Below, piece after piece: positions 8,779 through 17,531 of a stretch of DNA of 64,000 nt. Source of the DNA: Micromonospora lupini. GTDB taxonomy: Bacteria > Actinomycetota > Actinomycetes > Mycobacteriales > Micromonosporaceae. A program made the position numbers and the translations under genes. The notes below the pieces were generated by a model that saw nothing but the letters and a program-made list of their open reading frames with translations, was not told the DNA's origin and ran no database searches. Location: NCBI RefSeq assembly GCF_026342015.1, contig NZ_JAPENL010000001.1, positions 2,790,001 through 2,854,000 on the forward strand, read 5' to 3'. Within the stretch, counting starts at the first letter, position 1. Every line of letters starts with the position of its first letter.

Positions 8779-9090
8779 TCAGCAGTTGGCGGGGTTGATG
8801 GCGTGGCGGGTGGCGGCGGCGGCGTGGTCGGCGGCGGGCCCGAGGTCGGGGCAGGAGGCGTGGCCGGCGTGGCGGGCGACGTCGCAGAGCATCAGGGCCA
8901 GTTCGAATGCGGCTCCGCGCTGGTTGGCGGTGAGGTCGGCGAGCCGGTCGGGGGTGGCGGGCTGGTCGGCGAGGTAGTCGCGGACGAGGTTGCCGGCGAT
9001 CTGGCGGGCGGCGTGGTGGCTCGCGCCGAGGTCGCGGAGCAGGTTGACCATGAGTCCGTCGCGGATGTCGGTGACCAGGGCCTCGCCCAT
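8779..9090 (-). CDS. Small helical hypothetical protein, first gene of an operon
   Basis: 103 residues from ATG 9090; GGGGG lies 5 bases upstream, and the frame could start earlier at TTG 9102. Predicted all-helical, with clustered His/Ala near the end. It is first after the promoter/operator module at 9104-9168, so it and the genes to its left (to 5037) are probably one regulated operon. No family recognised. Confidence 0.6.
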   Translation of the reverse strand: MGEALVTDIRDGLMVNLLRDLGASHHAARQIAGNLVRDYLADQPATPDRLADLTANQRGAAFELALMLCDVARHAGHASCPDLGPAADHAAAATRHAINPANC

Positions 9091-9103
9091 CACAACCCCC
9101 AAG

Positions 9104-9168
9104 ATTGGTAGCGGTTACGTCTATCAAGTTACGCCACGATCGGGCCTGCGTCCACGACTTCTACCGAT
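9104..9168 (-). promoter_or_regulatory. Element promoter/operator module 1
   Basis: Read leftward: half-site ATCGGTAG, then AAGTCG, -35 TGGACG, 17 bp, -10 TAACTT, then the inverted pair CTTGATAG / CTACCAAT whose half-sites start 17 bp apart. The upstream half-site is exactly 40 bp from the pair. Precedes the 9090-5037 operon. Confidence 0.75.
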
Positions 9169-9183
9169 TTCCCCGCGCCGTGT

Positions 9184-9555
9184 TCAGCGGCACCGCGTGC
9201 ACCCGCAGGCGCACGGGCCGGCGCAGCCGTCCGGGTCGGTCGAGGTGCAGACGCACCGGTCGGCGTAGACGTACTGGCCGCCGGTCCACGGGGTGCGGGT
9301 GAGCAACATCGCGCGGCGGGCGAACTGCTCCAGCACCCGCCACACGGTCCGGGTGACCGCGTCGTCGGCCTGCGCGGGGGCCTCCATGAACGCGACGATG
9401 CCCTGCTCCTCGACCATGACGAGCACGTCGCAGACGACGCCGAAGATGTCCCACTCCTGGTCGGGGTGGAACTCGCTGACCCGGTACCAGCGCATGACGA
9501 TCGACTCGAACCGCTCGGCGGCGGTCTGGGTGACGAACTCGGCGGTGGCGGTCAT
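9184..9555 (-). CDS. Hypothetical protein with Cys-rich tail
   Basis: 123 residues from ATG 9555 (a GGGAG lies 7 bases upstream). A helical domain of about 95 residues is followed by a cysteine-rich tail (CVCTSTDPDGC, CACGCTRC) that probably binds metal. No family. It lies between two operator modules, with module 2 far upstream behind the 9620 gene. Confidence 0.6.
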   Translation of the reverse strand: MTATAEFVTQTAAERFESIVMRWYRVSEFHPDQEWDIFGVVCDVLVMVEEQGIVAFMEAPAQADDAVTRTVWRVLEQFARRAMLLTRTPWTGGQYVYADRCVCTSTDPDGCAGPCACGCTRCR

Positions 9556-9619
9556 GGCGGGCTCCCTCACGGTTGATGGTCGGCGGGTGGTGGCCCCGGT
9601 CGGGGCGGGGCCGGGCGGG

Positions 9620-9997
9620 TCAGTCCTGGCCGGCCCGGTAGGAGGCGGGGTGGATGGTCTGGTCGTCGACGCGGATGCCGAGGATGGTCACGTCACCCCA
9701 GGTGCGGCCGGCACCGTGGCGGTGCAGGATCGCGGTGAGCGCATCACCGATGACCTTCGCCTCGGCGGTGGGCTTCACGACGTCGCCGAGCGCGCCGTGC
9801 CCGGTCGTGAGCGCCCAGTCCCGGTCGACGTCGGTGACGGCAATGGTGACACCGCTGCCCAAAGAGAAGTTCTCCGAGGTGATGCGGATCTTCGCGCCGT
9901 CGGGGAGGACGAGGGTGCCGGCCTTGCGGGCGGCCTTGATGTCGGCGCGAGCGTTGGCGGCGATCTGCGCGGCGGGGGTGAGGGTCCTGGTGGCCAT
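9620..9997 (-). CDS. Hypothetical protein under operator module 2
   Basis: 125 residues from ATG 9997 with GGAGGAC just upstream. Helical basic N-terminus, then a beta-rich domain. No family recognised. It starts 15 bp after the operator pair of module 2. Confidence 0.65.
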   Translation of the reverse strand: MATRTLTPAAQIAANARADIKAARKAGTLVLPDGAKIRITSENFSLGSGVTIAVTDVDRDWALTTGHGALGDVVKPTAEAKVIGDALTAILHRHGAGRTWGDVTILGIRVDDQTIHPASYRAGQD

Positions 9998-10011
9998 GTC
10001 GTCCTCCGTAA

Positions 10012-10076
10012 CTCGGTAGCTCTTACAACTACCAAGTTACGGCAACGGCAGAGCCGTCACCGCTACTTCTACCAAG
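10012..10076 (-). promoter_or_regulatory. Element promoter/operator module 2
   Basis: Leftward: upstream half-site CTTGGTAG at 10069-10076, -10 TAACTT, then the inverted pair CTTGGTAG / CTACCGAG at 10029-10036 and 10012-10019. Spacings are 40 and 17 bp, as in the other modules. Confidence 0.8.
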
Positions 10077-10121
10077 TTCTGCGCCACGTCACCCAAACGG
10101 GTGACCGCCGGCGGCCGACCC

Positions 10122-10772
10122 CTACAGGTCGACCCCGGCATCCACCAACGTCCGCGCCGCCGACGCATACTCCCGCGCCCGCGACTTCGACATCTCGAAC
10201 CCGGCCACCAGGCCCTCGGCCACCGCGTCCACACTGCGCGGATGCTCCCGACGCAGCTCCACCGCCCGACGCAGAATCGGAGCCTCGAACGTCCGCACCT
10301 GGTCACCCACGTGGACCTCGGCGACACCCTTCGTCTGCCTCACCGTCACGCCGGGCGTCACGCGCCGGACCGGTGCCTGCTCGGGCCGCTCCGACCGCTC
10401 GGCCTTCGGCCGCACACCGCCGATGCCGTCGCCGGGCTGACGGCGCGGGTGGCGCTCAAACCAGGCGACGATGTCCTGCTCACGCTCTAGCGCCCACCAC
10501 GGCTTCTTCCCTTTGCCCGCGTACGCGCTGGGGGCCGGGAACGGGTCCGAGGCGTACTTCCCACGCCGGGTGCCGCCAGTCTTCACCGGGATCGCGCTGC
10601 CTGACTCGAACAGGTGCTGGCTGATCGTCTTCGGCTGCATGGACGCGACGCCCTGGACTCGTGCGCCGATCTCGGCGATGTCGGCCATCGTCAGGAACGG
10701 CTGATCCGGCATCTCGTCGTCCCCCATAACTTGGTAGTCATCGGGGGCACCATACGTCAACGTGTCGCTCAT
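10122..10772 (-). CDS. Putative DNA-binding protein
   Basis: 216 residues from ATG 10772, chosen because AAGGAGGTG lies 8 bases upstream; an in-frame GTG at 10784 overlaps that site. Residues about 30-75 (MADIAEIGARVQG, then KTISQHLFESG) look like a HTH used to read the neighbouring wing-like PVKTGGTRRGKY segment. The C-terminal 70 residues are helical and basic. A CTTGGTAG operator half-site falls inside its coding sequence at 10730-10737, and a perfect palindrome lies upstream. It is a candidate regulator; no close family recognised. Confidence 0.6.
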   Translation of the reverse strand: MSDTLTYGAPDDYQVMGDDEMPDQPFLTMADIAEIGARVQGVASMQPKTISQHLFESGSAIPVKTGGTRRGKYASDPFPAPSAYAGKGKKPWWALEREQDIVAWFERHPRRQPGDGIGGVRPKAERSERPEQAPVRRVTPGVTVRQTKGVAEVHVGDQVRTFEAPILRRAVELRREHPRSVDAVAEGLVAGFEMSKSRAREYASAARTLVDAGVDL

Positions 10773-10795
10773 CGTGGCGTTCACCTCCTTCTCAT

Positions 10796-10832
10796 GTTGA
10801 TAGATGTCACGTACCAGGGCTGGTACGTAACA
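10796..10832. promoter_or_regulatory. Perfect palindrome upstream of the 10122 gene
   Basis: ACGTACCAG at 10809-10817 and CTGGTACGT at 10820-10828 form a perfect 9-bp inverted repeat with a 2-bp spacer, next to a TTGATAG half-site at 10797. It lies 37 bases upstream of the 10122 gene start, a typical operator position. Confidence 0.6.
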
Positions 10833-10849
10833 GTCGGGGGAATGGCCGG

Positions 10850-12130
10850 TCAGGTGGACACCGGCCGGCGGCCGGAAGCGTCGAGCACCGCCAGGACGTC
10901 ATCGAGGCCACTCCCCTCCCCTGCCGCCGCGCGAGCCCGGTACAAGGTGTCGACCCGGCGCTTGATCTCGTCCAGGGCCGCGTCACCCTCGGCGCGGACA
11001 CGGAAGTACCGGCGGCCCTCGTACGGGCTGAAGTGCTGGGCGTGGGCGCGGGCCTCCCCGTGGATACGGGCCAGCTCGACCAGCGAGGCGTCCGCGAGCA
11101 CGACGTCCCGGTCATCGAGCCGCACCGAGGTCGGCTCGACCTCAGCGGGCCGCGGTTCCGTGAGCGGCACGGCGGGGGCCGGCACCGGGCCGGGTTCGGC
11201 GTCGAAAACCCGAACCTCGTCGGCCCACCGGACCGTGACCCCGTCGGGTGAGCCTCCGTCGACGGCGGTGAGGTACACCGGGATTCCACCGGGGCCCCGG
11301 TGGCCGATGTTCTTGACGGTGGCCTTGCGGCCGTGCAGCGGGTCAGTGTCGGCAGCCACCTCAACCCGCGTGCCGGGGCCGTAGTCGCGGCCGTCGCAGT
11401 CCTTGACGCTGCGGGGCTTGGCCGCCCGCTCCTCGGCGCAGTCGGCCACGCTGTGACCGACAGCCCGGCCGCAGGTGGTGGCAGCCAGGGCTGCATCACG
11501 GTCAGTCACCGTTATCACCGGCTCGTGGTGCACGACGGTCTGTGTCCGCTGCTCAGCATCGCCGCAGCGGCCCGTCTCGTCGAATTCGCCCGAACGCCAC
11601 CAGTTGCCCTCACGCCGGGCCACCGAGGCGTAGAGGTAGATGTAGTGGCCGCAGTGCTGGCACGTCGCGACCTGCGTTCCCGCGCTGTCAGCCAGTAGAG
11701 CGAACGCGCCCTCGGCGAGGGGAATCACCTGCGGGGAGTGCCCGCGTACCAGGCGAATGTGCTCGACGGTGTGCGGGTGGCAGAAGGTCTTGGCGTGGCT
11801 GCTGCCGGGCGACGTCCAGTTGACGACGTTGACCGCGCGGGCCGAGCAGGAGTTGTCCCCGCAGGAGGAGGTCACCTTGACGACCGCCCGGAGAGCCGCC
11901 TCCTCCGCGATCCTTACGTCGGCACCCATGGCCAGGCAGCCCTCAACGGTGATGCGGTGCCGGATACGACCAGTGCCGTCCCCCCAGGGCTCCTCGATCG
12001 CCCAGCCGTTGGCGACGCTGGCGTTGATCGGCCGCCGGTCCCCCGCGAGGGTCATCGCCTCATCGGAGACACCGCCGTCGTCGGCGATCTTCCGGAGGAA
12101 CCGGGTCTCGGCGGTGGTGGGCTTCGGCAT
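10850..12130 (-). CDS. Large hypothetical protein with zinc-like cysteines
   Basis: 426 residues from ATG 12130, with GGGAG upstream. The N-terminal 90 residues resemble a winged-helix region (TTAETRFLRKIADDGGVSDE). Central cysteines (CGDNSCSA, CHPH, CQHCGHY) suggest one or two metal sites. About residues 250-320 form a beta-rich, KOW/SH3-like stretch, and the C-terminus is helical. No named family. Controlled by module 3. Confidence 0.65.
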   Translation of the reverse strand: MPKPTTAETRFLRKIADDGGVSDEAMTLAGDRRPINASVANGWAIEEPWGDGTGRIRHRITVEGCLAMGADVRIAEEAALRAVVKVTSSCGDNSCSARAVNVVNWTSPGSSHAKTFCHPHTVEHIRLVRGHSPQVIPLAEGAFALLADSAGTQVATCQHCGHYIYLYASVARREGNWWRSGEFDETGRCGDAEQRTQTVVHHEPVITVTDRDAALAATTCGRAVGHSVADCAEERAAKPRSVKDCDGRDYGPGTRVEVAADTDPLHGRKATVKNIGHRGPGGIPVYLTAVDGGSPDGVTVRWADEVRVFDAEPGPVPAPAVPLTEPRPAEVEPTSVRLDDRDVVLADASLVELARIHGEARAHAQHFSPYEGRRYFRVRAEGDAALDEIKRRVDTLYRARAAAGEGSGLDDVLAVLDASGRRPVST

Positions 12131-12163
12131 GGCGAGCTCCCTGCGGGTGCGGGTGGTCAACTA

Positions 12164-12228
12164 ATTGGTAGTAGTCATATCTATCAAGTTACGGCATAGG
12201 GGTCGGGCGGGCAATCGCTTCCGACGCA
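12164..12228 (-). promoter_or_regulatory. Element promoter/operator module 3
   Basis: Leftward: -35 TTGCCC, 17 bp, -10 TAACTT, then the pair CTTGATAG / CTACCAAT at 12181 and 12164, 17 bp apart. The upstream half-site at the 40-bp position is degenerate (TGCGTCGG). Confidence 0.7.
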
Positions 12229-12260
12229 TTTCGGGGTGGCTGGCCCGCCCGACCTGGAAC

Positions 12261-14072
12261 TCAGCGGGAGGCTCCGACTGGCGTGCCGCAGGCCGAGCAC
12301 TTCGGATTGCGGTAGATCCGGCAGCGGTTGCACAGTGAGCCGAACAACCCGGGTGCAACCGCGACGGCCACCGGGGCGGGCGCGATCACCACCGGGTCGA
12401 CCGGGGCCGGAACCGCGGCCACCGGGACAGCGGGCATCTCGAAGTCGTGCGCCGGGTCGCACTCCTCGTTGGCGTCCAGGTGGACGCCGGTGCAACCGAG
12501 CTGCCCGCAGTGGAAGGTCGCGCTCTCGGCCCGGTCCAGGACCAGCGGCGCCGCCTCGTCCCGGCTCGGCAGCGGTGTGCGCGCCACTTCCTCAGCAGGC
12601 GACTCCATCCGGCCGAACGTCTGCACGTACTCGTCAACCCAGACGAGGCCGAACCGGTCGAGCACCTTCCGCGCCCGGGTGACCGCCACGTAGGCCAGCC
12701 GCAGTTCGTCCTTCACCAGCACCGCTTCGCCGGTCTGCTTGTCGCGGCGGGGCTCGCGGAAGTCACCCGCGATCTTCACCCGGTCCCACTCGCGGCCCTT
12801 CGCCTTGTGGGCGGTGCTGACGACCACGTCGGCGCGCTTCTCGTCGACCAACCCGTTGACGACGTTGATGATCTCGGCCGGGGTGTGGTCGTCGATCAGC
12901 TTGACGAGCACCTGGAGGTTGCCGGAAGCGTCGTCGTGTTGGGCGTGCTCGCGGACCTGGTCCCAGGTCTGGAAAGCGACCAACTCCGGGTGGCCGGTGG
13001 GGCGGCCGTCCATCAGTTCCTCGGCGGCCTCGGCCAGCCGGCGCAACTCATCGGCCTTCCCGACGAGGGCGACCCTGCGGCCGGCCGCGGCGGCCTGCAT
13101 GACCTGGCTGATCGCCCCAGCGTTGGAACGGCACAGAATCGCCTCAGGCTGGTCGAGGTGGGCGAGCCGCGAGCCGGCGGGCGGGAAGCCCCGCAGCCTC
13201 AGGGGCGCGTCGAGCAGGTCGAGCCACTTGTTGGCCTCGTCGGCGACGGCCGGGCCGAACCGGAACGACTGGGACAGGGTGAGTCGCTGGTCGGCGTGGA
13301 ACTTCGCCATGGCGTCGATCGCGCCCCGGAAGGCGTAGATGGCCTGCGCGGAGTCGCCGACCATGATGCGCTGCGCGTGGTCCTGGAAGTGGAACAGCGA
13401 CGCCATGACCGGGGAGAGGTCTTGGGCTTCGTCGAGCAGGACGTAGTCGACGGGGATGCGGGGCCGGGTGAGCTGGTACATCTTCAGGTAGGCGTCGGGG
13501 GGGAACTTCAGCAGTCCGCCGCGCTGAAGTTGGAGGTCTTTCCACGCCTTGCGCATGTACGGCAGCAGGTAGGTCGCGAGGTCCCGGGTCTGCTCCCGGG
13601 TGTAGCCGTCGACCCGGGCGACGTGCTGGACGCTGGGCTCCTCGTCGGCCGAGTTGAGGAACTTGCCGACGGCGTCGAGGGTGAGCCGGCCCAGGGTGTT
13701 CGGGACGAGCGGCGCCAGGTCGTCGGCGATCTGCACGGGTGTGTGGAAGCCGAGGATCTGCGCGACCCGGAAGGCGGGAACGCGGGGGCCGTCGAGGCGG
13801 TCCCGGTAGAAGCGGCCAACCGGCCCGAACGCCAGGGAGTGCGCGGTGCGGCAGTCGACAGCCGAGGGAAACTCTTTGCTCGCTTCGAGCTGAAGCGCCT
13901 TGCTGAACACGACGTAGAGGCCCTTGCGGTTGGGCTGGGTGTGGGCGGCCATCTTGAGGGTGGAGGACTTGCCGCAGCCGGCGCCGGCCTGGACGACGAG
14001 GGTGGGTCGGTCGGCGGAGGTGAAGGCGTCGATGACGGCCTGCTGCTCGTCGGTGGGCCGGTGGGCTTCCAT
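12261..14072 (-). CDS. UvrD/Rep-family ATP-dependent helicase with zinc-finger tail
   Basis: 603 residues. SF1 helicase motifs are in order: Q/motif I VVQAGAGCGKSST (Walker A, residues 25-37), motif II LLDEAQD (about 212-218), motif III GDSAQAIYAFRG, motif IV/V VVSTAHKAKGREWD and motif VI YVAVTRA. The enzyme should translocate 3' to 5' on single-stranded DNA and unwind duplexes. A low-complexity Pro/Val linker leads to a C-terminal zinc finger C-x2-C-x8-C-x2-C (CNRCRIYRNPKCSACG), unusual for UvrD and likely element-specific. It starts 16 bp after module 4. A role in element replication or transfer is inferred. Confidence 0.9.
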   Translation of the reverse strand: MEAHRPTDEQQAVIDAFTSADRPTLVVQAGAGCGKSSTLKMAAHTQPNRKGLYVVFSKALQLEASKEFPSAVDCRTAHSLAFGPVGRFYRDRLDGPRVPAFRVAQILGFHTPVQIADDLAPLVPNTLGRLTLDAVGKFLNSADEEPSVQHVARVDGYTREQTRDLATYLLPYMRKAWKDLQLQRGGLLKFPPDAYLKMYQLTRPRIPVDYVLLDEAQDLSPVMASLFHFQDHAQRIMVGDSAQAIYAFRGAIDAMAKFHADQRLTLSQSFRFGPAVADEANKWLDLLDAPLRLRGFPPAGSRLAHLDQPEAILCRSNAGAISQVMQAAAAGRRVALVGKADELRRLAEAAEELMDGRPTGHPELVAFQTWDQVREHAQHDDASGNLQVLVKLIDDHTPAEIINVVNGLVDEKRADVVVSTAHKAKGREWDRVKIAGDFREPRRDKQTGEAVLVKDELRLAYVAVTRARKVLDRFGLVWVDEYVQTFGRMESPAEEVARTPLPSRDEAAPLVLDRAESATFHCGQLGCTGVHLDANEECDPAHDFEMPAVPVAAVPAPVDPVVIAPAPVAVAVAPGLFGSLCNRCRIYRNPKCSACGTPVGASR

Positions 14073-14087
14073 GGCGCATCTCCCGTA

Positions 14088-14152
14088 CTCGGTAGCGGTT
14101 ACAACTACTAAGTTAGGGCATGGGTGGGGTGCTGTCCACGACTTCTACCGAA
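14088..14152 (-). promoter_or_regulatory. Element promoter/operator module 4
   Basis: Leftward: half-site TTCGGTAG, AAGTCG, -35 TGGACA, 17 bp, -10 TAACTT, then the pair CTTAGTAG / CTACCGAG at 14105 and 14088. Drives the helicase. The stop codon and last 40 bp of the 14113 gene lie inside it. Confidence 0.8.
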
Positions 14153-15003
14153 TTCCCCCCGGCGAGTTCCCCCACGCTGACCAGCGGCGCGGCCGGACCG
14201 GCGATCACCGGCCGGAACTCCTGACACCCGCAACCCTCGATCCCGCAATCACCGTTCCCAACCCCCGGCACCTGCGTGTAGTCGGCCTTCGACGAGCTGT
14301 GCGACGCGCACAGGTGCCGGCACGCACACAGCCGGAAGTCGTTGTCCTCGACCCACGAACGCACCCCACCCAGCCCGGCGGTGTGCCAGGCCAACCACCG
14401 TTCGGCCGTCGACCGGTGGCAGACCAGCACCACCTCACCGGTGAGGGTGTCCCGAACCCGCGCCTCACTGCCGGCGATCTCACCCAACCGGAACCGGCCA
14501 ACAGCCGCCGCCCGCTGCTCGACGACCAACTGCGCGTGGATGCAGTCGCGGATGCCCGCCAGGCGGTGACCCAACGCGCGGCTGCCACCCACCCCCGGCA
14601 GCCGATGGTCCGGGTCCAGCGCCATCGCCTCGTTGAGCAGCCGGGCCACCTGAACGAGGTCATCAGCCCGCAGCGCCCGCTGGGCCTCGTCCACGATCGC
14701 GTCAACCCGGGCGGTACGGGCCTGCGCGTCAGCCGCGGCCTGCTGCGGGGACCGTTCGATCACCGTCGGGTCCTGGTCGATGACCTCGGCGACGGCCTTC
14801 CATACGGTGCGCCAGGAGTGCCGGTCGGCCAACTGCTTGCCCAGCTCCCCTTCGGCGAGGTAGCGGGCGACGTTGGCCCGGGAGCCGCCCCCGAGGGGTG
14901 AGGCGAAGATCCCAGGGCCTCGGTCGGCGACCGCGTTGCGGACCCGCTGCTGATCCTCGCCCGTCATCAGGTGCAGCCGGCGGTCCGGCGCCGGGGCCGT
15001 CAT
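14113..15003 (-). CDS. Hypothetical protein with C-terminal cysteines
   Basis: 296 residues from ATG 15003 (ATGA overlap with the upstream stop). A helical N-terminal half with a TPR-like feel is followed by a beta-rich region (DTLTGEVVLVCHRSTAERWLAW) and a C-H-rich end (CACRHLCASH, CGIEGCGC). No family recognised. Its 3' end overlaps the helicase promoter module. Confidence 0.6.
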   Translation of the reverse strand: MTAPAPDRRLHLMTGEDQQRVRNAVADRGPGIFASPLGGGSRANVARYLAEGELGKQLADRHSWRTVWKAVAEVIDQDPTVIERSPQQAAADAQARTARVDAIVDEAQRALRADDLVQVARLLNEAMALDPDHRLPGVGGSRALGHRLAGIRDCIHAQLVVEQRAAAVGRFRLGEIAGSEARVRDTLTGEVVLVCHRSTAERWLAWHTAGLGGVRSWVEDNDFRLCACRHLCASHSSSKADYTQVPGVGNGDCGIEGCGCQEFRPVIAGPAAPLVSVGELAGGNSVEVVDSTPPMP

Positions 15004-15389
15004 GCCGGGCTCCCCTGCTCGGCGCTGCGGGCAGCGGCGATGCCCTCCCACACGTGCCAGCGCCCGTCCCGAGTGATCGTGGCGTAACCGGACTGACCCG
15101 GCCGGTCGCCGAGCTGGTCGGCCGCAGCCCGGTCGGCCGCGTCCCGGGCGACCGAGTACGACAGCGGCCCCTCCCAGGTGCTCCGGTCGGCGAGCCAGAA
15201 CTCGCGACCGGCCTCCACCTCCTGGCCGACATCCCAGACGCCGCGGGTCTTGCCGGGCAGGACCAGGGGCACGGCGACGGTGTCGGCGCCGGCCGGTGCG
15301 GCGGCGAGCATCGCGACGGCCACGCGGATCTGCTCGTCGGTGGGCCGCCAGCGGGCGGCGAGGTCGGCGGCTGCGGTGAGGATGGACAT
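15000..15389 (-). CDS. Small hypothetical protein
   Basis: 129 residues from ATG 15389, the first start after the basic shadow region of the longer frame, with GGAG upstream. Predicted alpha/beta. Overlaps the next gene by 4 bp. No family. Confidence 0.6.
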   Translation of the reverse strand: MSILTAAADLAARWRPTDEQIRVAVAMLAAAPAGADTVAVPLVLPGKTRGVWDVGQEVEAGREFWLADRSTWEGPLSYSVARDAADRAAADQLGDRPGQSGYATITRDGRWHVWEGIAAARSAEQGSPA

Positions 15390-15418
15390 CGGCGTTCTCC
15401 TGGTTCTGGTGTGGCGGT

Positions 15419-15538
15419 TCAGTGGGTGCGTTCGTGGGTGGCGCAGTCGCGGCAGAGCCAGCCGCCGATGCGGCCGATCCAGCGGCACCGCAGGGTCAAC
15501 TTGCAGCGGTCGCAGCCGCGGTTCTCACTGCGGGGCAT
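15419..15538 (-). CDS. Tiny zinc-ribbon protein
   Basis: 39 residues from ATG 15538 with AGGAGG 7 bases upstream. Two CxxC-type pairs (CDRC and CRDC) about 18 residues apart form a zinc-ribbon pattern. The strong ribosome site supports a real gene. It is only the tail of a longer open frame whose upstream part is a shadow. Confidence 0.6.
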   Translation of the reverse strand: MPRSENRGCDRCKLTLRCRWIGRIGGWLCRDCATHERTH

Positions 15539-15594
15539 CGGTCGTCCTCCTGGTCGTCGGGTGTCCCGCCCGGGTGGGCGGGCCACGTGGCGCG

Positions 15595-16326
15595 TCAGGC
15601 GCTCGCGGGAGCCTTCGGCTTGTGGGCGCGGAGGCCGCCGTTGACGTTGATGTACGGCCTGTCGGAGCACTCGGGGCACTGGCCGTAGAAGCGCATCCCC
15701 TGCTTCTTCCTGGTGCCCTCGACGGGGGGCCGGTCGGTGCCCTTGCACCGGTCGGTGCGCTCGGTGTGGACGGTCCACTCGACCGGGGCGTCCGGGTAGC
15801 ACACCGTGCACAGGACGTAGGCGCGGCGGTCGAAGTGAGTGATCGCCTCGGCCATCGACATCCCGGAGAGGTCGGCGTTCCAGCCGAACTCAGTGGCGTA
15901 GACGCCGCGGTTGCAGGTGGAGCAGTTCATCGAGCTGTGGATGTGGCCGTTGTGCTGCTTGACGCTGAAGAAGCGGGTCCAGCCGCCCCGGCGGGCGAAC
16001 TCGGCGTTCAGGGGGTCGGCTTCGGCGCGGACGGCGTCGAGGGCGGTGACGGCCGTCTCGTAGGCGGTGAGGCTCTTGGCGGGCGAGCCGCCCCAGGGAA
16101 CCTCGCGGTACTCGGGGTCAGCGACCCGGGCGCGGACGGCGGCCAGGGCCTCCTCCGTGGTGGTCGGCCACGTCTCCCGGCGGCCGTAGCGGACGCGCCT
16201 CTCGTTGAGGGCGTAGTGGAGGCCGCTGGTGGCGCTTATGACCTTCTGCTGCGCCTGCTGGGCGCGGCCGTAGATGTCGGCGAGCTTGGTGTCGATCTCG
16301 GCGGGTGTGGCGGTGGTGATGTCCAT
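15595..16326 (-). CDS. Hypothetical protein with several CxxC motifs
   Basis: 243 residues from ATG 16326. A helical first half is followed by CSTC, CTVC and CPEC motifs that suggest two zinc sites. No named family; similar layouts occur in actinophage proteins. First gene after module 5. Confidence 0.65.
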   Translation of the reverse strand: MDITTATPAEIDTKLADIYGRAQQAQQKVISATSGLHYALNERRVRYGRRETWPTTTEEALAAVRARVADPEYREVPWGGSPAKSLTAYETAVTALDAVRAEADPLNAEFARRGGWTRFFSVKQHNGHIHSSMNCSTCNRGVYATEFGWNADLSGMSMAEAITHFDRRAYVLCTVCYPDAPVEWTVHTERTDRCKGTDRPPVEGTRKKQGMRFYGQCPECSDRPYINVNGGLRAHKPKAPASA

Positions 16327-16342
16327 CTCCGGGCCTCCGGTA

Positions 16343-16407
16343 ATCGGTAGCGGTTACAACTATCAAGTTACCGCAGAGGCGTGCCCGTGTCCACGACTTC
16401 GCCGAAC
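16343..16407 (-). promoter_or_regulatory. Element promoter/operator module 5
   Basis: Leftward: half-site GTTCGGCG, AAGTCG, -35 TGGACA, 17 bp, -10 TAACTT, then the pair CTTGATAG / CTACCGAT at 16360 and 16343. Precedes the 16326-15000 genes. Confidence 0.8.
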
Positions 16408-16489
16408 TGCCCCAGCGTGTTCCGCCCCAGACACGACCGAGCGCCCGAAGGGAGGGCACTCCCCCGGGCGCTCCTCGCGGACTCGGAAG

Positions 16490-17083
16490 TCAGTCCTCCT
16501 CCGGCAGCATGATCGTGATGACGGGCTCCCCCTCGTCGCCGGGGCCGATGACCATGGCGAGGGTCGTCAGGCGCGGCCGAACGCCCCGGCCGGCGACCGG
16601 CACCCGAACCAGCTCGAACGGCACCCGCTGCCGATCACCGGCCCGCCGGGCGGCGAGCATCGCCATGGTCAGGACGTCCCAGAGCCGACCCTTCTCGTCC
16701 TGCACGGTGCCCTTGCGCTCACTGTCGGCGTCGGTCCAGGCCACACAGTCGGCCCAAGCGGCTTGAGTGAGGGCGAGCGGGATGCGGAACCCGGCTTCGC
16801 GGGCCACGGGGCCGGCGTCGACCAGCGCCCCGTCGGCGAGGGCCTGGGCGCGGGTGTAGGCGTGGATGATCTCGGCGTCGACCCAGAAGTCATCGGCGGC
16901 GGGCGGAGTGCCTTCCTCGAAGCCGGCAAGGCCGGGGTGCCACCGGGCCGAACTGTCCGCCGTGTTGGCTGCCCTGTGCGTCGGCTCGCACAGTTGGCCG
17001 CAGTACGCGGACCCCGGACGCGGTGCGGCGCCGCACGGGCAGTCACCAGCGACGGCCCGGTCGATACGGGTAAGCAGGGACAT
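16490..17083 (-). CDS. DUF6573-family protein
   Basis: 197 residues. A short N-terminal zinc-like segment (CPCG, CGQLC) is followed by the DUF6573 pattern: IIHAYTRAQALADGALVD, then AWADCVAW, DEKGRLWDVL and a C-terminal LAMVIGPGDEGEPVITIM. DUF6573 proteins are common in plasmids, phages and integrative elements; their activity is unknown. It lies 32 bp downstream of the 17116 gene, under module 6. Confidence 0.75.
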   Translation of the reverse strand: MSLLTRIDRAVAGDCPCGAAPRPGSAYCGQLCEPTHRAANTADSSARWHPGLAGFEEGTPPAADDFWVDAEIIHAYTRAQALADGALVDAGPVAREAGFRIPLALTQAAWADCVAWTDADSERKGTVQDEKGRLWDVLTMAMLAARRAGDRQRVPFELVRVPVAGRGVRPRLTTLAMVIGPGDEGEPVITIMLPEED

Positions 17084-17115
17084 GATGGTGCCTCCTCATG
17101 CAGGTGGTGGTCGGG

Positions 17116-17418
17116 TCAGGCGTGGGCGAGGGCGTCGGCCATGGCGACGTCGAACGGAATGACGCCCATCGCGGCCTCGTGGTCCTCCTGGGCGCGGGCC
17201 GCCCAGTAGCCGGCGTCCTCCAGGGCGCGCTCCCCGGCCAGCTCGGCGGCGTGGTCGGCCTCGGCGGCGTCCTCTTCTTCCTGCCAGCGGCGGTAGCACT
17301 CGCGGACGGCGGCCACATTGGCGTGCCGGACCGGGTCGGCGGTGTGGTGGTTGCCGCAGCGGACGCCGGTGTCGGTGGCGACGGGGAATCCGAAGTCGTC
17401 GTAGGCGATGCCGTCCAT
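17116..17418 (-). CDS. Small acidic hypothetical protein
   Basis: 100 residues from ATG 17418. Acidic and helical with two cysteines and HH at residues 23-24. No family. First gene after module 6. Confidence 0.6.
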   Translation of the reverse strand: MDGIAYDDFGFPVATDTGVRCGNHHTADPVRHANVAAVRECYRRWQEEEDAAEADHAAELAGERALEDAGYWAARAQEDHEAAMGVIPFDVAMADALAHA

Positions 17419-17432
17419 CTCAACCCCCGGTA

Positions 17433-17457
17433 CTCGGTAGCGGTTACAACTACCAAG
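17433..17457 (-). promoter_or_regulatory. Element promoter/operator module 6
   Basis: Inverted pair CTTGGTAG / CTACCGAG at 17450 and 17433, overlapping a leftward -10 TAACTT. A degenerate upstream half-site (TTGGGTGA, 17480-17487) is 30 rather than 40 bp away, one helical turn closer than in other modules. Confidence 0.65.
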
Positions 17458-17531
17458 TTACACCGGGACGGCTGCTTCTTCACCCAATCCGCAAAGTCAC
17501 CTCGCTGCCACGTCGCGGCAGGCGGAGATCG